Shown here piece after piece: positions 26,702-34,764 of a stretch of DNA of 64,000 nucleotides (the stretch's first letter is position 1; every line of letters begins with the position of its first letter). The notes under the pieces were generated by a model. The model had not been told where the DNA came from. It did no database searches and worked only from the letters and a program-made list of their open reading frames with translations. The position numbers and the translations under genes are program-made. Location of the stretch: assembly GCA_050313895.1 (NCBI GenBank), contig JBNPMI010000004.1. One strand, 5' to 3'. The DNA is from JALFST01 sp022779285. Its GTDB lineage: Bacteria; Bacillota; Clostridia; Tissierellales; Peptoniphilaceae.

Positions 26702-27343
26702 TCAGTTCGTTACGCGCTCCAATGTCTCGTCATCAGTCTTTTTGTAGCTTCTTCCGCAATGAGGACAGGTGATCGTTCTTCCCTCTGAAAAAACCTCGTC
26801 ATGTAAAATTTCGCCGCATTCACATGCCCATGCGATGCGTTTTGCCGGTACTCCTGCCATCAATGCGTATGGGACTACATCTTTTGTCACGACAGCGCCC
26901 GAGGCGATCATGGCATGATGGCCTATACGATGTCCGCATACAATCGTAGCATTTGCTCCGATTGTTGCGCCTTCTTCAACAGGCGTCGGACGATAGCCTG
27001 CATGACCCTTCGGATATTTTGCTCGGGGATTCAGGTCATTGGTGAATACACAGCTCGGACCGCAAAACACATCGTCGGCAAGCTGCACCCCCTCATAAAG
27101 CGAAACATTATTTTGTACCTTCACGCCATTGCCGATCCGTACATTGTTCGAAACATTCACATTTTGACCGAAGCTGCAATTCTTTCCGATGCGCGCGCCC
27201 GATTGAATATGGCAAAAATGCCAGATCTTTGTATTCTTTCCGATCTCCACGTTTTCATCGACATAGCTTGATTCATGTACGAAATACTCGTTTTCCAAAA
27301 GCTCCTCCTCAATATTTGCGGAAGCCGCCGTGAATCTCTTCAA
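26702..27343 (-). CDS. WbpD-like left-handed beta-helix N-acetyltransferase
   Basis: Acetylates the 3-amino group of a UDP-3-amino uronic acid in WbpD-type pathways. The protein is a hexapeptide-repeat beta-helix (YVDENVEIGKNTKIWHFCHI onward) with FTNDLNPRA and GHHAMIASGAVVTKDV, ending in a C-terminal zinc-ribbon-like CxC...CxxC as in relatives. The start is uncertain: an ATG at 27364 has no ribosome-binding site. A TTG at 27343 has AGGAGG six bases upstream and is preferred. A TTG closer to ENEYFVHESS is also possible, because relatives usually begin there. Confidence 0.88.
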   Translation of the reverse strand: MKRFTAASANIEEELLENEYFVHESSYVDENVEIGKNTKIWHFCHIQSGARIGKNCSFGQNVNVSNNVRIGNGVKVQNNVSLYEGVQLADDVFCGPSCVFTNDLNPRAKYPKGHAGYRPTPVEEGATIGANATIVCGHRIGHHAMIASGAVVTKDVVPYALMAGVPAKRIAWACECGEILHDEVFSEGRTITCPHCGRSYKKTDDETLERVTN

Positions 27344-27422
27344 CAGCGGCCTCCTGTGATCCATGAAATCCGGCTGACGTTTTCGCTCTATCTCAAAATT
27401 TCTCTCAAAGTATCAAGAAAAT

Positions 27423-28514
27423 CTATGAAAGCGAGCCTTCTCCGAAGGTTCCTTTCATATCCGCAGATGCGAAATCCTCCAGCGGAAGCTTCACGGGCTG
27501 ACCCGTTTTCTGGCTTTTGTAAATCGCCAAAACCAGCTCCAGCGCTCTGCGTCCCGCACGGGCATCCACATAGGGAGCTCTGTCATTTTCAATGGCATCC
27601 ATCATATCGCGGAAATAGCGGGTATGACCATTGCCATAAACATTGGAGGTTTCTTCCTTAAGGCCGTTGAGCTTTTCATCCTCCTCGCTCATCTCCTCAA
27701 AGTTCCATACATCAATATCCGTGGTAGATTTTCCGCCGATTTTCACCGTGCCCTTTTCTCCGAAGATGTAAAGAGTTTCCTCGAGATTTTTTGGAAAAAC
27801 ATTGGTGGTTCCCTCGATCATGCCGATTGCGCCGTTCTTGAATTTCACAATCGCCGTTCCGAGATCCTCCGCTTCCAAATAATCATGGAATTGTTGACGC
27901 GTCTGTCCGTAAACCTCTTCCACCTCATCGCCCAGCATCCAGCGCAAAAGATCAATGCCATGAATGCACTGATTCATCAGTGCACCGCCATCCTCCGCCC
28001 AAGTGCCGCGCCAGGGAGCTTGCTCATAATAACCGCGATTTCGATTCCAGCGCACATGGACAGTGCCGTGTGACAGCTTTCCGAAGCGTCCTGCCTCAAC
28101 GGCTTTTCTCAGATGCTGGATAGCCACATTAAAGCGATTCTGATGAATGGCGCCTACCTTGACGTGGCGCTTTTCGGATTCCTCGATGATGCGATCGGCA
28201 TCCGCCAAGCTCATCGCCATAGGCTTTTCGATCATCACATTGATACCTCTGCAAATGCACTCAAGTGCAATTTCCGCATGTTTTCCGCTTTCTGTCGCAA
28301 TGCTGACCAGTTCAATCTCCGGATGCTCCTCCAGCATTTTACGGTAATCGGTATACTTTAATGTCACATCCTGCGGAAGCTGCGCCTTGTCCAAAAGAGC
28401 ATCCATTTTCTTCGGATCGATATCACACATTGCGGTGAAATGAAGCTTGTTGTTTTGCTGCGCATAAATATGATTGATTGCAATGCGACCGCAGCCGATC
28501 AGAGCATAATTCAT
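27423..28514 (-). CDS. WbpB/WlbA-like UDP-GlcNAcA 3-dehydrogenase (Gfo/Idh/MocA family)
   Basis: NAD-dependent oxidoreductase of 363 residues. It has the Rossmann motif LIGCGRIA (5-12), the family EKP motif (96-98), and a substrate-domain run (APWRGTWAEDGGALMNQ, then HGIDLLRWM) that closely resembles WbpB/WlbA, which oxidise C3 of UDP-GlcNAcA. The start at 28514 follows AAGGAGGAAGGTA; a longer open frame reaching 28715 runs back through wecB and is discounted. Its start overlaps the upstream epimerase stop by one base (TAATG). Confidence 0.9.
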   Translation of the reverse strand: MNYALIGCGRIAINHIYAQQNNKLHFTAMCDIDPKKMDALLDKAQLPQDVTLKYTDYRKMLEEHPEIELVSIATESGKHAEIALECICRGINVMIEKPMAMSLADADRIIEESEKRHVKVGAIHQNRFNVAIQHLRKAVEAGRFGKLSHGTVHVRWNRNRGYYEQAPWRGTWAEDGGALMNQCIHGIDLLRWMLGDEVEEVYGQTRQQFHDYLEAEDLGTAIVKFKNGAIGMIEGTTNVFPKNLEETLYIFGEKGTVKIGGKSTTDIDVWNFEEMSEEDEKLNGLKEETSNVYGNGHTRYFRDMMDAIENDRAPYVDARAGRRALELVLAIYKSQKTGQPVKLPLEDFASADMKGTFGEGSLS

Positions 28515-29608
28515 TACCTTCCTCCTTGTTTTGTAATAATCGAAACAATTTTTTCTCCGGCATCGCCCTCGCCATAATAGGGACGATACGCCTCTGCATC
28601 CACAGCTGTATCGGTTACCTTGTGTACAATGTCCTCGGCAATCGGTTTTGCAAGAATATTCAAATTGCCTCCCAATGTCTCGACCCACTCGGTCTGATCG
28701 CGTACCGTGACACATGGCGTGCGAAGAATGTACGCTTCTTTTTGCAGCCCGCCGGAATCTGTTACCACCTTGACCGCATGCTTTGTCAGAAACAGCATCT
28801 CCGTGTATCCGACAGGCTCGGTCAATATCGTGTTCCGATACCCTTTCTCCTGCATCAGACGCATGGCCTCCTTGCGCGTGCGCGGATGGATCGGAAAAAT
28901 GACGGGATGGGGCAGCTGCTCCAGCGCGGTGAGCACTTGATTCAATTTCTCCGGAGTATCCGTGTTTTCTGCTCGATGGATGGTTGCCAGATACCAGGAA
29001 TGCACATTCTCCACCGATCCGAACAAAACCGTGAGATCGGAAAGAGCTGTCGGTATATCACGGCTCTCCGCCTGCGATGTATAATAGAGAACGGCATCGC
29101 ACATCACATCACCAACCTCGTAAACTCCTTGCGTAATCCCTTCTTTTGCAAGATTCTTCACAGCTGCCGCTGTCGGAGCGAAAAGCAGCGTGGATAGGTG
29201 ATCCGAAAGCACGCGGTTTTGTTCCTCCGGCATGGCTCGGTTATAGGAACGAAGTCCCGCCTCCACATGATAGACCGGAATCAAAAGCTTGGATGCCGCC
29301 AGCGCTGCGGCAAGTGTGGAATTGGTATCTCCGTAAATCAGGACCGCATCCGGCGTTTCTTGCAATAAAAGATCCTCAATTTCCTCCAGCATCGCAGCGG
29401 TTTGATGCCCATGCGAGCCGCTTCCGACTCCCAGATTATAATCCGGCTTGGGAATCTTCAGCTCATCAAAAAAAACATCGGACATATTGGCATCATAATG
29501 CTGTCCCGTGTGTACTAAAATTTCCTGATGCTGTTTTCTGAGAATTCTCGATACCACCGCAGCCTTGATAAACTGGGGACGTGCACCGACCACCGTTAAA
29601 ATTTTCAT
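28514..29608 (-). CDS. WbpI-like UDP-GlcNAc(3NAc)A 2-epimerase (WecB superfamily)
   Basis: A 364-residue non-hydrolysing UDP-sugar 2-epimerase. It has VVGARPQFIKA, HTGQHYDANMSDVFF, YGDTNSTLA, HVEAGLRSYNRAMPEE and TDSGGLQKEA. The wording DANMSDVFFDELKIPKPDY is closer to WbpI/WlbD than to WecB, which fits a role in converting UDP-GlcNAc(3NAc)A to UDP-ManNAc(3NAc)A. A plain UDP-GlcNAc 2-epimerase (WecB) is the alternative. The start at 29608 has GAGG upstream. It lies 7 bases after the flippase gene. Confidence 0.9.
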   Translation of the reverse strand: MKILTVVGARPQFIKAAVVSRILRKQHQEILVHTGQHYDANMSDVFFDELKIPKPDYNLGVGSGSHGHQTAAMLEEIEDLLLQETPDAVLIYGDTNSTLAAALAASKLLIPVYHVEAGLRSYNRAMPEEQNRVLSDHLSTLLFAPTAAAVKNLAKEGITQGVYEVGDVMCDAVLYYTSQAESRDIPTALSDLTVLFGSVENVHSWYLATIHRAENTDTPEKLNQVLTALEQLPHPVIFPIHPRTRKEAMRLMQEKGYRNTILTEPVGYTEMLFLTKHAVKVVTDSGGLQKEAYILRTPCVTVRDQTEWVETLGGNLNILAKPIAEDIVHKVTDTAVDAEAYRPYYGEGDAGEKIVSIITKQGGR

Positions 29609-29615
29609 TGTATCC

Positions 29616-30953
29616 TCAATTCTTCTTTTCTTCATCTATTATATCCGATTCCTCATTGTTCGTTACCGCCGTCTCCCCCGGAAGCTTATACAGATAATAG
29701 ATCACATATCCCGTTCCCATGAGTCCGGAAATAATATAAATTGCCGTTGTCGCATAGGCCGCTCCGATCGAGCCGAAGTGCTGAATCCAGAGATAGTCGA
29801 AAACAATGTTGCAAAGCCCGGAAACGATCGCGATCACGGTATTCACCTTCAGGCGATGCAGCATAACAAGAATATTCCCCGAAAGGACTCGGAACGTTCC
29901 TCCGAAAAAATATCCGATAATCAAAACCCGGAAAATAGGAACGGCACTCATATACTTTGGAAACAGAATTCGAAAAATCAGAGGGGCGGTGAGATAAAGT
30001 CCTATGCTTATGAGAAGATTGACCGCCGCCATCGCTATATAAAGTTTTTTGAAATATTCCTCCAGCCATGCACGCTCTTGATTATGACTTGCGATATACG
30101 GATACACATACGTGACTACGGCGCCGGGAATAAAAAATATCGCGAACGGGATCAGGGTTGCGGTGTGATAATCCGCCAGCACCTCCGGACTGGCAATGAT
30201 CGCGGCAATCAGCCATCCGTCCACCAAAAAGAGCAGACTGGAAATGCTGTTGTTGACCAAGCTCACAAAGCCCACTTTGGCCATTTCCACCTTATCCTCG
30301 CGGCTCAGGGTGTAATTGGGAAGATTTCGATCCCTTCCCGCCCCGGATATGATGGGCGGCCGAAGTCGATATGCGATCACGAGAATTACCGTCAGATAAG
30401 CAAAATAGCGAAATATGACGATCCATCGAATGCTCTGAGTAAAGGCTCCCAGGATGAGCATCACGGCGCTCATGATCGCCAGCCCCGTATTGGCATAAGA
30501 AAAAACCTGATTCATCAGACGAATCCTGAAAAAAGCCTGAATGACCTCAAAGGTGAAATAAAACAGCGGAAGAAACGCCATGTACTGCAGCGCTTCCCGC
30601 GCTCCCTGAATCGGAAAAACGAAAAAGAAGGAAAAAATCAGGATAGCGACACTCAAAATCGCATTGGCAAGAATCCCCCATCGATATCCCAATTGAACCA
30701 GCTTTGCCTGTTTGGCCGGCTGATGAATCGCTTCACTGCCCATTTGAATAATGGCGGAATTCATGCCCAGCCCGCTGAACAGCAAAAATGTGTTGAGAAT
30801 ATTCAAGGCATAGCTATAGATGCCGTAGCTTTCCTTGGAAATTAAATTCACCAGAAGAATGCCGCTGCAGGAAGCGATCACCTTATTCAATACCTCAGAC
30901 GAGAGAATGTGCACAAACCCCGTTGAAACCAAACGCTTTACAATACGATTCAT
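29616..30953 (-). CDS. Wzx-type polysaccharide flippase
   Basis: A 445-residue, highly hydrophobic protein of the MOP/PST superfamily with about 12 predicted membrane helices, beginning NRIVKRLVSTGFVHILSSEV as flippases do. It would move the lipid-linked repeat unit across the membrane. The tail is charged (ESDIIDEEKKN). It lies within the operon between the glycosyltransferases and the sugar-nucleotide genes. No separate polymerase gene is seen next to it. Confidence 0.9.
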   Translation of the reverse strand: MNRIVKRLVSTGFVHILSSEVLNKVIASCSGILLVNLISKESYGIYSYALNILNTFLLFSGLGMNSAIIQMGSEAIHQPAKQAKLVQLGYRWGILANAILSVAILIFSFFFVFPIQGAREALQYMAFLPLFYFTFEVIQAFFRIRLMNQVFSYANTGLAIMSAVMLILGAFTQSIRWIVIFRYFAYLTVILVIAYRLRPPIISGAGRDRNLPNYTLSREDKVEMAKVGFVSLVNNSISSLLFLVDGWLIAAIIASPEVLADYHTATLIPFAIFFIPGAVVTYVYPYIASHNQERAWLEEYFKKLYIAMAAVNLLISIGLYLTAPLIFRILFPKYMSAVPIFRVLIIGYFFGGTFRVLSGNILVMLHRLKVNTVIAIVSGLCNIVFDYLWIQHFGSIGAAYATTAIYIISGLMGTGYVIYYLYKLPGETAVTNNEESDIIDEEKKN

Positions 30954-31014
30954 AGAATAAGAGACTCCCCTATCTTTACTATCTGTGTTTCACTGAGAAA
31001 AATTTGAACAAATC

Positions 31015-32229
31015 TCACCCGCGATTTTGTAATATCCGATAAAACTCTTTATAGTTTTTTTCGGCAGTCCACCGTTCTTCCCAGCTTTTTCTCGCCTGCA
31101 GCCTGTAGCTCCGCCTTTCAGAATCGTTTAAGCTTGAGAAGTCCTGAATGGCACCGGCAAGCTCTTCCGTTGTAAAATCAGCAGAGAGCAGCCTTCCGTT
31201 GAAGCCGTCCCGGACAATTTCGCCTGTGCCTCCCACATCCGTCGCAATCACCGGAATTCCGCAGGAAACGGCCTCCATGATGGATACCGGCACACCTTCC
31301 GTTTCACTGACATTGAGAAAAACATCTACGGAATGCGTACGATAATATTCAAAAATCTGCTCATTCGGCACATTGCCCATAAATTGATATCGACAAGGTT
31401 TGTCTCCCAGCGCTCTTTGCGCTTGTTTCTTCAGACCATCTGCCAATTCTCCGTCTCCGAAATGCACCCATTCAAATTCCAAAGGCAGCGTTGCCAACGC
31501 GTCGATGATTCTATCCACGCGTTTCAAAGAAATCAGACTCGAGCAGGAGACGATGCGGAATCTTTCCCCATCGTTTTTCAATGGTGTCAATCCGTGATCA
31601 ACAATTCCGAGCCTGCTCAGGCATATCTTGTCCGTGGAAATCTCCGGATATGTGCTCGTTAAATATCGTACTCCGTCTTCACTGATGGGAAGGATTTTGT
31701 CCGCCATGGAAAAAATCAGCCCACGGAACGGCAAGTAATTGCCACGGGAACGGTATTCGTAGATGTCATATCCATGGCATCTTGTATAAAAATGGAGCTT
31801 CGGAGCCGATCGTTTGAGCATGGCACAGGTAATGGCCTGATTGGCCATCCAGTAGGAATATAATATCGTATCTTCATTGTATAAATTATGTTGATGCAAA
31901 AGATGCCGGATCTCCCGGGCACATCTTCTCCCATAAACGTATCGCCCCGCCATGGCTACGAAATTGGACATTCTCCATTTGTTTTTTTTCCTCATCCATC
32001 GGAGCTCACTCCAAACGATGGGATCGAAGAAAAAACGCAGTCCATACCACAGATTCCACGGAGAGTGAAAGCTCTCCACTATGCGAAATGCCTGATACCG
32101 ATTTGAGCACGCAGCATCCTGTGAAGGATGCAAGGCAAGATATACCAGATCCTCCGGCGCAAAAAGCTCTTCTGTTGAAAGGAAGGGCTCCCCGCCATAA
32201 GGGTAGCCCGCAGTCAGTACTACGATCAT
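31015..32229 (-). CDS. GT4 family glycosyltransferase
   Basis: A 404-residue GT-B transferase. The N-terminal acceptor domain begins MIVVLTAGYPYGGEPF. The C-terminal domain has the GT4 donor-binding region VSETEGVPVSIMEAVSCGIPVIATDVGGTGE split over about residues 310-340, with the acidic EGVPVSIMEA motif intact. The start at 32229 follows GGGAG and shares ATGA with the stop of the preceding transferase gene, so the two transferases are coupled. A longer open frame to 32286 is discounted. The donor sugar is unknown. Confidence 0.9.
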   Translation of the reverse strand: MIVVLTAGYPYGGEPFLSTEELFAPEDLVYLALHPSQDAACSNRYQAFRIVESFHSPWNLWYGLRFFFDPIVWSELRWMRKKNKWRMSNFVAMAGRYVYGRRCAREIRHLLHQHNLYNEDTILYSYWMANQAITCAMLKRSAPKLHFYTRCHGYDIYEYRSRGNYLPFRGLIFSMADKILPISEDGVRYLTSTYPEISTDKICLSRLGIVDHGLTPLKNDGERFRIVSCSSLISLKRVDRIIDALATLPLEFEWVHFGDGELADGLKKQAQRALGDKPCRYQFMGNVPNEQIFEYYRTHSVDVFLNVSETEGVPVSIMEAVSCGIPVIATDVGGTGEIVRDGFNGRLLSADFTTEELAGAIQDFSSLNDSERRSYRLQARKSWEERWTAEKNYKEFYRILQNRG

Positions 32230-33344
32230 TTTTTCTCCCGAATCGATTGTAATGTCGCCATAACCTTTCGTGCGCGACTTTCCCACGTGTTCTCTTCCAG
32301 AAAAATCTTTTGCCTCTTTTTGATTTCAAGAATTTCCTGCCGGTTTTCCAGAATGTGCTCCAGCTGTTTCTGTATGGATTCCGGAGTGTCCTCGCAGACC
32401 CAGCCGATCTGATTTTGACCGACAATTTCGGCAACCGCCTCCGGATTGGTGGATAAAACCGGTTTGAGATGCGCGACGTATTCGAACAATTTCACGTTGA
32501 CCGCAAATCGGGTATAGGCAGTGTTACGGATTGCCAATGCCGCGATATCCGCATCCTGATATTGCTCCTCCAGCCCGTCTCCATGGGATTCATGACTGAC
32601 GCGAAACCAGGGATATGCGGCAGCATCATGATTTTGCTGAAACTCCAGCCATTCATTCTCGCGACAGATTGCGTGCAGGCGAACTCTGATCGATTCGTGA
32701 TTGACCGCCCGAACCGCATCGAAGAGCAGGGAAAATCCGTAGGTACCCGTGATTCCTCCCACATAAAATATATTGAGCGGTTTTCCTTCCGCAAGACGAG
32801 CAATATCCTGCTTCTCCATCTCTTCCACATTCAGCTTTTCCGCAGCCGGCGGCAATGGACAATAGGGCACACCAAAATCAGCAAATTCCGCCATTTGCTG
32901 AGAGGGAAAATAAAAAAAGTCGACTGTACGCTTAAAAACAAAAAGGTCCCTTTGGTGCATCCAGCGAATCACTTGAAACTTCAGCTTTTCTTTCTGCCCG
33001 AAAAGACTTTGAAAACGCCAAAAAATATCTCGATAAAACAGCCCGATCGTCACGCCTTTTTTATGCAGCTTATTCAGAAGGCGCAAATCCGCGCTCACAA
33101 AGTACGGCCCCGCGGGAGGCTCGACATAGCAGTAGTCCACTTCATTTTCATCAATCCATCGCAGAAGCTCATGAACCCGTTCTCGTCTTTGTTTGCGCTT
33201 GTTATTCCAGCCATCCAGAACCTTGATTTTATATCCTAAATTTTGAAAGGCCCTCAGCATTTGCTGCGGCCTGACTCCGGAGCCCGAATCCACGGGCTCC
33301 TGCAGGTCGATGAATGCTATATAAAGCAAATCATATCTTGCCAT
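32226..33344 (-). CDS. GT-B glycosyltransferase
   Basis: A 372-residue protein starting MARYDLLYIAFIDLQEPVDS. The N-terminal half resembles GT4-type acceptor domains (SGSGVRPQQMLRAFQNLGY). The C-terminal half has FYVGGITGTYG and VKLFEYVAHLKPVLST, typical of a donor domain with the glutamate of the EX7E-like motif. It lies 21 bases after the dehydrogenase gene and overlaps the next transferase by 4 bases. Family membership is clear; donor and linkage are not. Confidence 0.82.
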   Translation of the reverse strand: MARYDLLYIAFIDLQEPVDSGSGVRPQQMLRAFQNLGYKIKVLDGWNNKRKQRRERVHELLRWIDENEVDYCYVEPPAGPYFVSADLRLLNKLHKKGVTIGLFYRDIFWRFQSLFGQKEKLKFQVIRWMHQRDLFVFKRTVDFFYFPSQQMAEFADFGVPYCPLPPAAEKLNVEEMEKQDIARLAEGKPLNIFYVGGITGTYGFSLLFDAVRAVNHESIRVRLHAICRENEWLEFQQNHDAAAYPWFRVSHESHGDGLEEQYQDADIAALAIRNTAYTRFAVNVKLFEYVAHLKPVLSTNPEAVAEIVGQNQIGWVCEDTPESIQKQLEHILENRQEILEIKKRQKIFLEENTWESRARKVMATLQSIREKK

Positions 33345-33365
33345 AGCTCTTCCTCGGCATCTCCA

Positions 33366-34685
33366 TTACAGGGTTTCCACATTGGGATATTTTTTCGCAT
33401 CTGCAATGGCATTGCGGGAATCGAAGATCAGCTTTGCATTCTCCAGAATCATCGGATAGTCATAGACCTTGTGTGCCGTCGTAATGACGACAATATCTGC
33501 CGAAGCCACATCCTCTGCGGTGAGCTTGCTCAAGCCTTCATAGCTTTTGCCATGAGTCCGGAAGCTTGGAATATACGGATCAAAAAACTGCACATCCGCG
33601 CCGCGACTCTTGAGGATTTCCAACACGTCAATGGCCGGACTCTCACGGTAGTCGTCAATATCATTTTTATAGGCAATGCCCAGGAGCAATACCTTCGCTC
33701 CATTGAGCGCTTTTTTGACCCCATTCAACTGGCGCATCACTCGATCCACCGTATATTCCGGCATGCGGTCATTGACCATCATCGAGGATTCGATCATGGA
33801 CGTATGGAATCCGTACTCACGTGCCTTCCATGTCAGATAGTAAGGATCCAGAGGGATGCAATGGCCGCCGAGTCCCGGCCCCGGATAAAAGGCCTGAAAG
33901 CCGTAGGGCTTGGTCTTCGCCGCTTCAATCACTTCCCAGATGGAGATGCCCATGCGGTTGGCGAGCATTGCGAGCTCATTGATCAATCCGATATTGATGT
34001 TTCGATACGTATTTTCGAGAATCTTCTCCATTTCCGCCACCGCCGGCGAAGATACCGTATACACCTCGCCTTCAAGCACCGCGCTGTACATAGCGGCAAT
34101 CACCTCTGTTGCATCCTCGCCGATTGCGCCGACTACCTTCGGTGTATTCTTTGTCTTATAGACAAGATTGCCCGGATCTACACGCTCCGGGGAAAATCCC
34201 AGATAAAAATCCTCACCGCAGACCAAGCCCGAGCCTTCTTCCAAAATCGGCTTCAACAGCTCTTCCGTCGTTCCGGGATATGTGGTGGATTCCAAAACAA
34301 CCATCGTATTTTTGCTCAGGTGCTTGGAAATGGCGACTGCCGAATCACGAACATAGCTGATATCCGGCTGCTGATGTGCATCCAATGGCGTCGGTACGCA
34401 GATTGCAATAAAATCAACATCCTTGATAAAGGAAAAGTCCTCTGTTGCGTGAAGCCGGCCTTCCGCCACCAGTTTTTTCAAATCGGCATCCACCACATCG
34501 CCGATATAATTCTCTCCGGCATTAACTTTGTCCACTTTTTCCTTCTGGACATCAAAACCGATGGTTTTGAAGCCCGCAAGCGCTTTGTCCACCGCTAATG
34601 GCAGTCCCACATATCCCAGACCGACAACACCGCAGACGATTTCTCGATTTTGAATCTTATCTAACAATTCCTGTTTCATCGACAT
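33366..34685 (-). CDS. WbpA-like UDP-N-acetylglucosamine 6-dehydrogenase
   Basis: Oxidises the C6 of UDP-GlcNAc to the uronic acid with two NAD+, the first step of the UDP-ManNAc(3NAc)A route. The 439-residue protein has the NAD motif GLGYVGLPLA (22-31), STTYPGTTEE, GFSPERVDPGN, and the catalytic Cys276 in GPGLGGHCIPLDP followed by YYLTWKAREY, a wording typical of WbpA/WecC rather than UDP-glucose dehydrogenase. GAGGAG precedes the ATG. It is the first gene of the 14-kb operon. Confidence 0.93.
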   Translation of the reverse strand: MSMKQELLDKIQNREIVCGVVGLGYVGLPLAVDKALAGFKTIGFDVQKEKVDKVNAGENYIGDVVDADLKKLVAEGRLHATEDFSFIKDVDFIAICVPTPLDAHQQPDISYVRDSAVAISKHLSKNTMVVLESTTYPGTTEELLKPILEEGSGLVCGEDFYLGFSPERVDPGNLVYKTKNTPKVVGAIGEDATEVIAAMYSAVLEGEVYTVSSPAVAEMEKILENTYRNINIGLINELAMLANRMGISIWEVIEAAKTKPYGFQAFYPGPGLGGHCIPLDPYYLTWKAREYGFHTSMIESSMMVNDRMPEYTVDRVMRQLNGVKKALNGAKVLLLGIAYKNDIDDYRESPAIDVLEILKSRGADVQFFDPYIPSFRTHGKSYEGLSKLTAEDVASADIVVITTAHKVYDYPMILENAKLIFDSRNAIADAKKYPNVETL

Positions 34686-34716
34686 AATGATCTCCTCAGA
34701 TTTTCGTTTCTTTTTT

Positions 34717-34755
34717 ATGTTAGCATTATACAGTATCGCTCATAAAAATGTTAGC
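34717..34755. repeat. Direct repeat ATGTTAGC flanking the operon promoter
   Basis: ATGTTAGC occurs at 34717-34724 and 34748-34755, 31 bases apart (three helical turns), on either side of the -10. It could be a pair of operator half-sites. It is short, so it may be chance. Confidence 0.35.
34725..34730 (-). promoter_or_regulatory. -10 element of the surface-polysaccharide operon
   Basis: Minus-strand TATAAT about 40 bases before the dehydrogenase ATG; the -35 is poor. It lies in the 79-base gap after the asparagine-synthase-like gene, so the operon can be transcribed from here and perhaps also by read-through. Confidence 0.5.
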
Positions 34756-34764
34756 TGTTCAAAT

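Noticed and set aside
28515..28715. N-terminal extension of the Gfo/Idh/MocA gene
   Set aside because: The extra 67 residues are Cys/Arg-rich and run back over the epimerase gene; AAGGAGG sits before the internal ATG at 28514.
29565..30845. 426-codon plus-strand open frame
   Set aside because: Mirror of the flippase gene; its composition (many Arg, His, Asn) is what the complement of a hydrophobic gene gives.
33243..34598. 451-codon plus-strand open frame
   Set aside because: Mirror of the UDP-GlcNAc dehydrogenase gene, which has all catalytic motifs.
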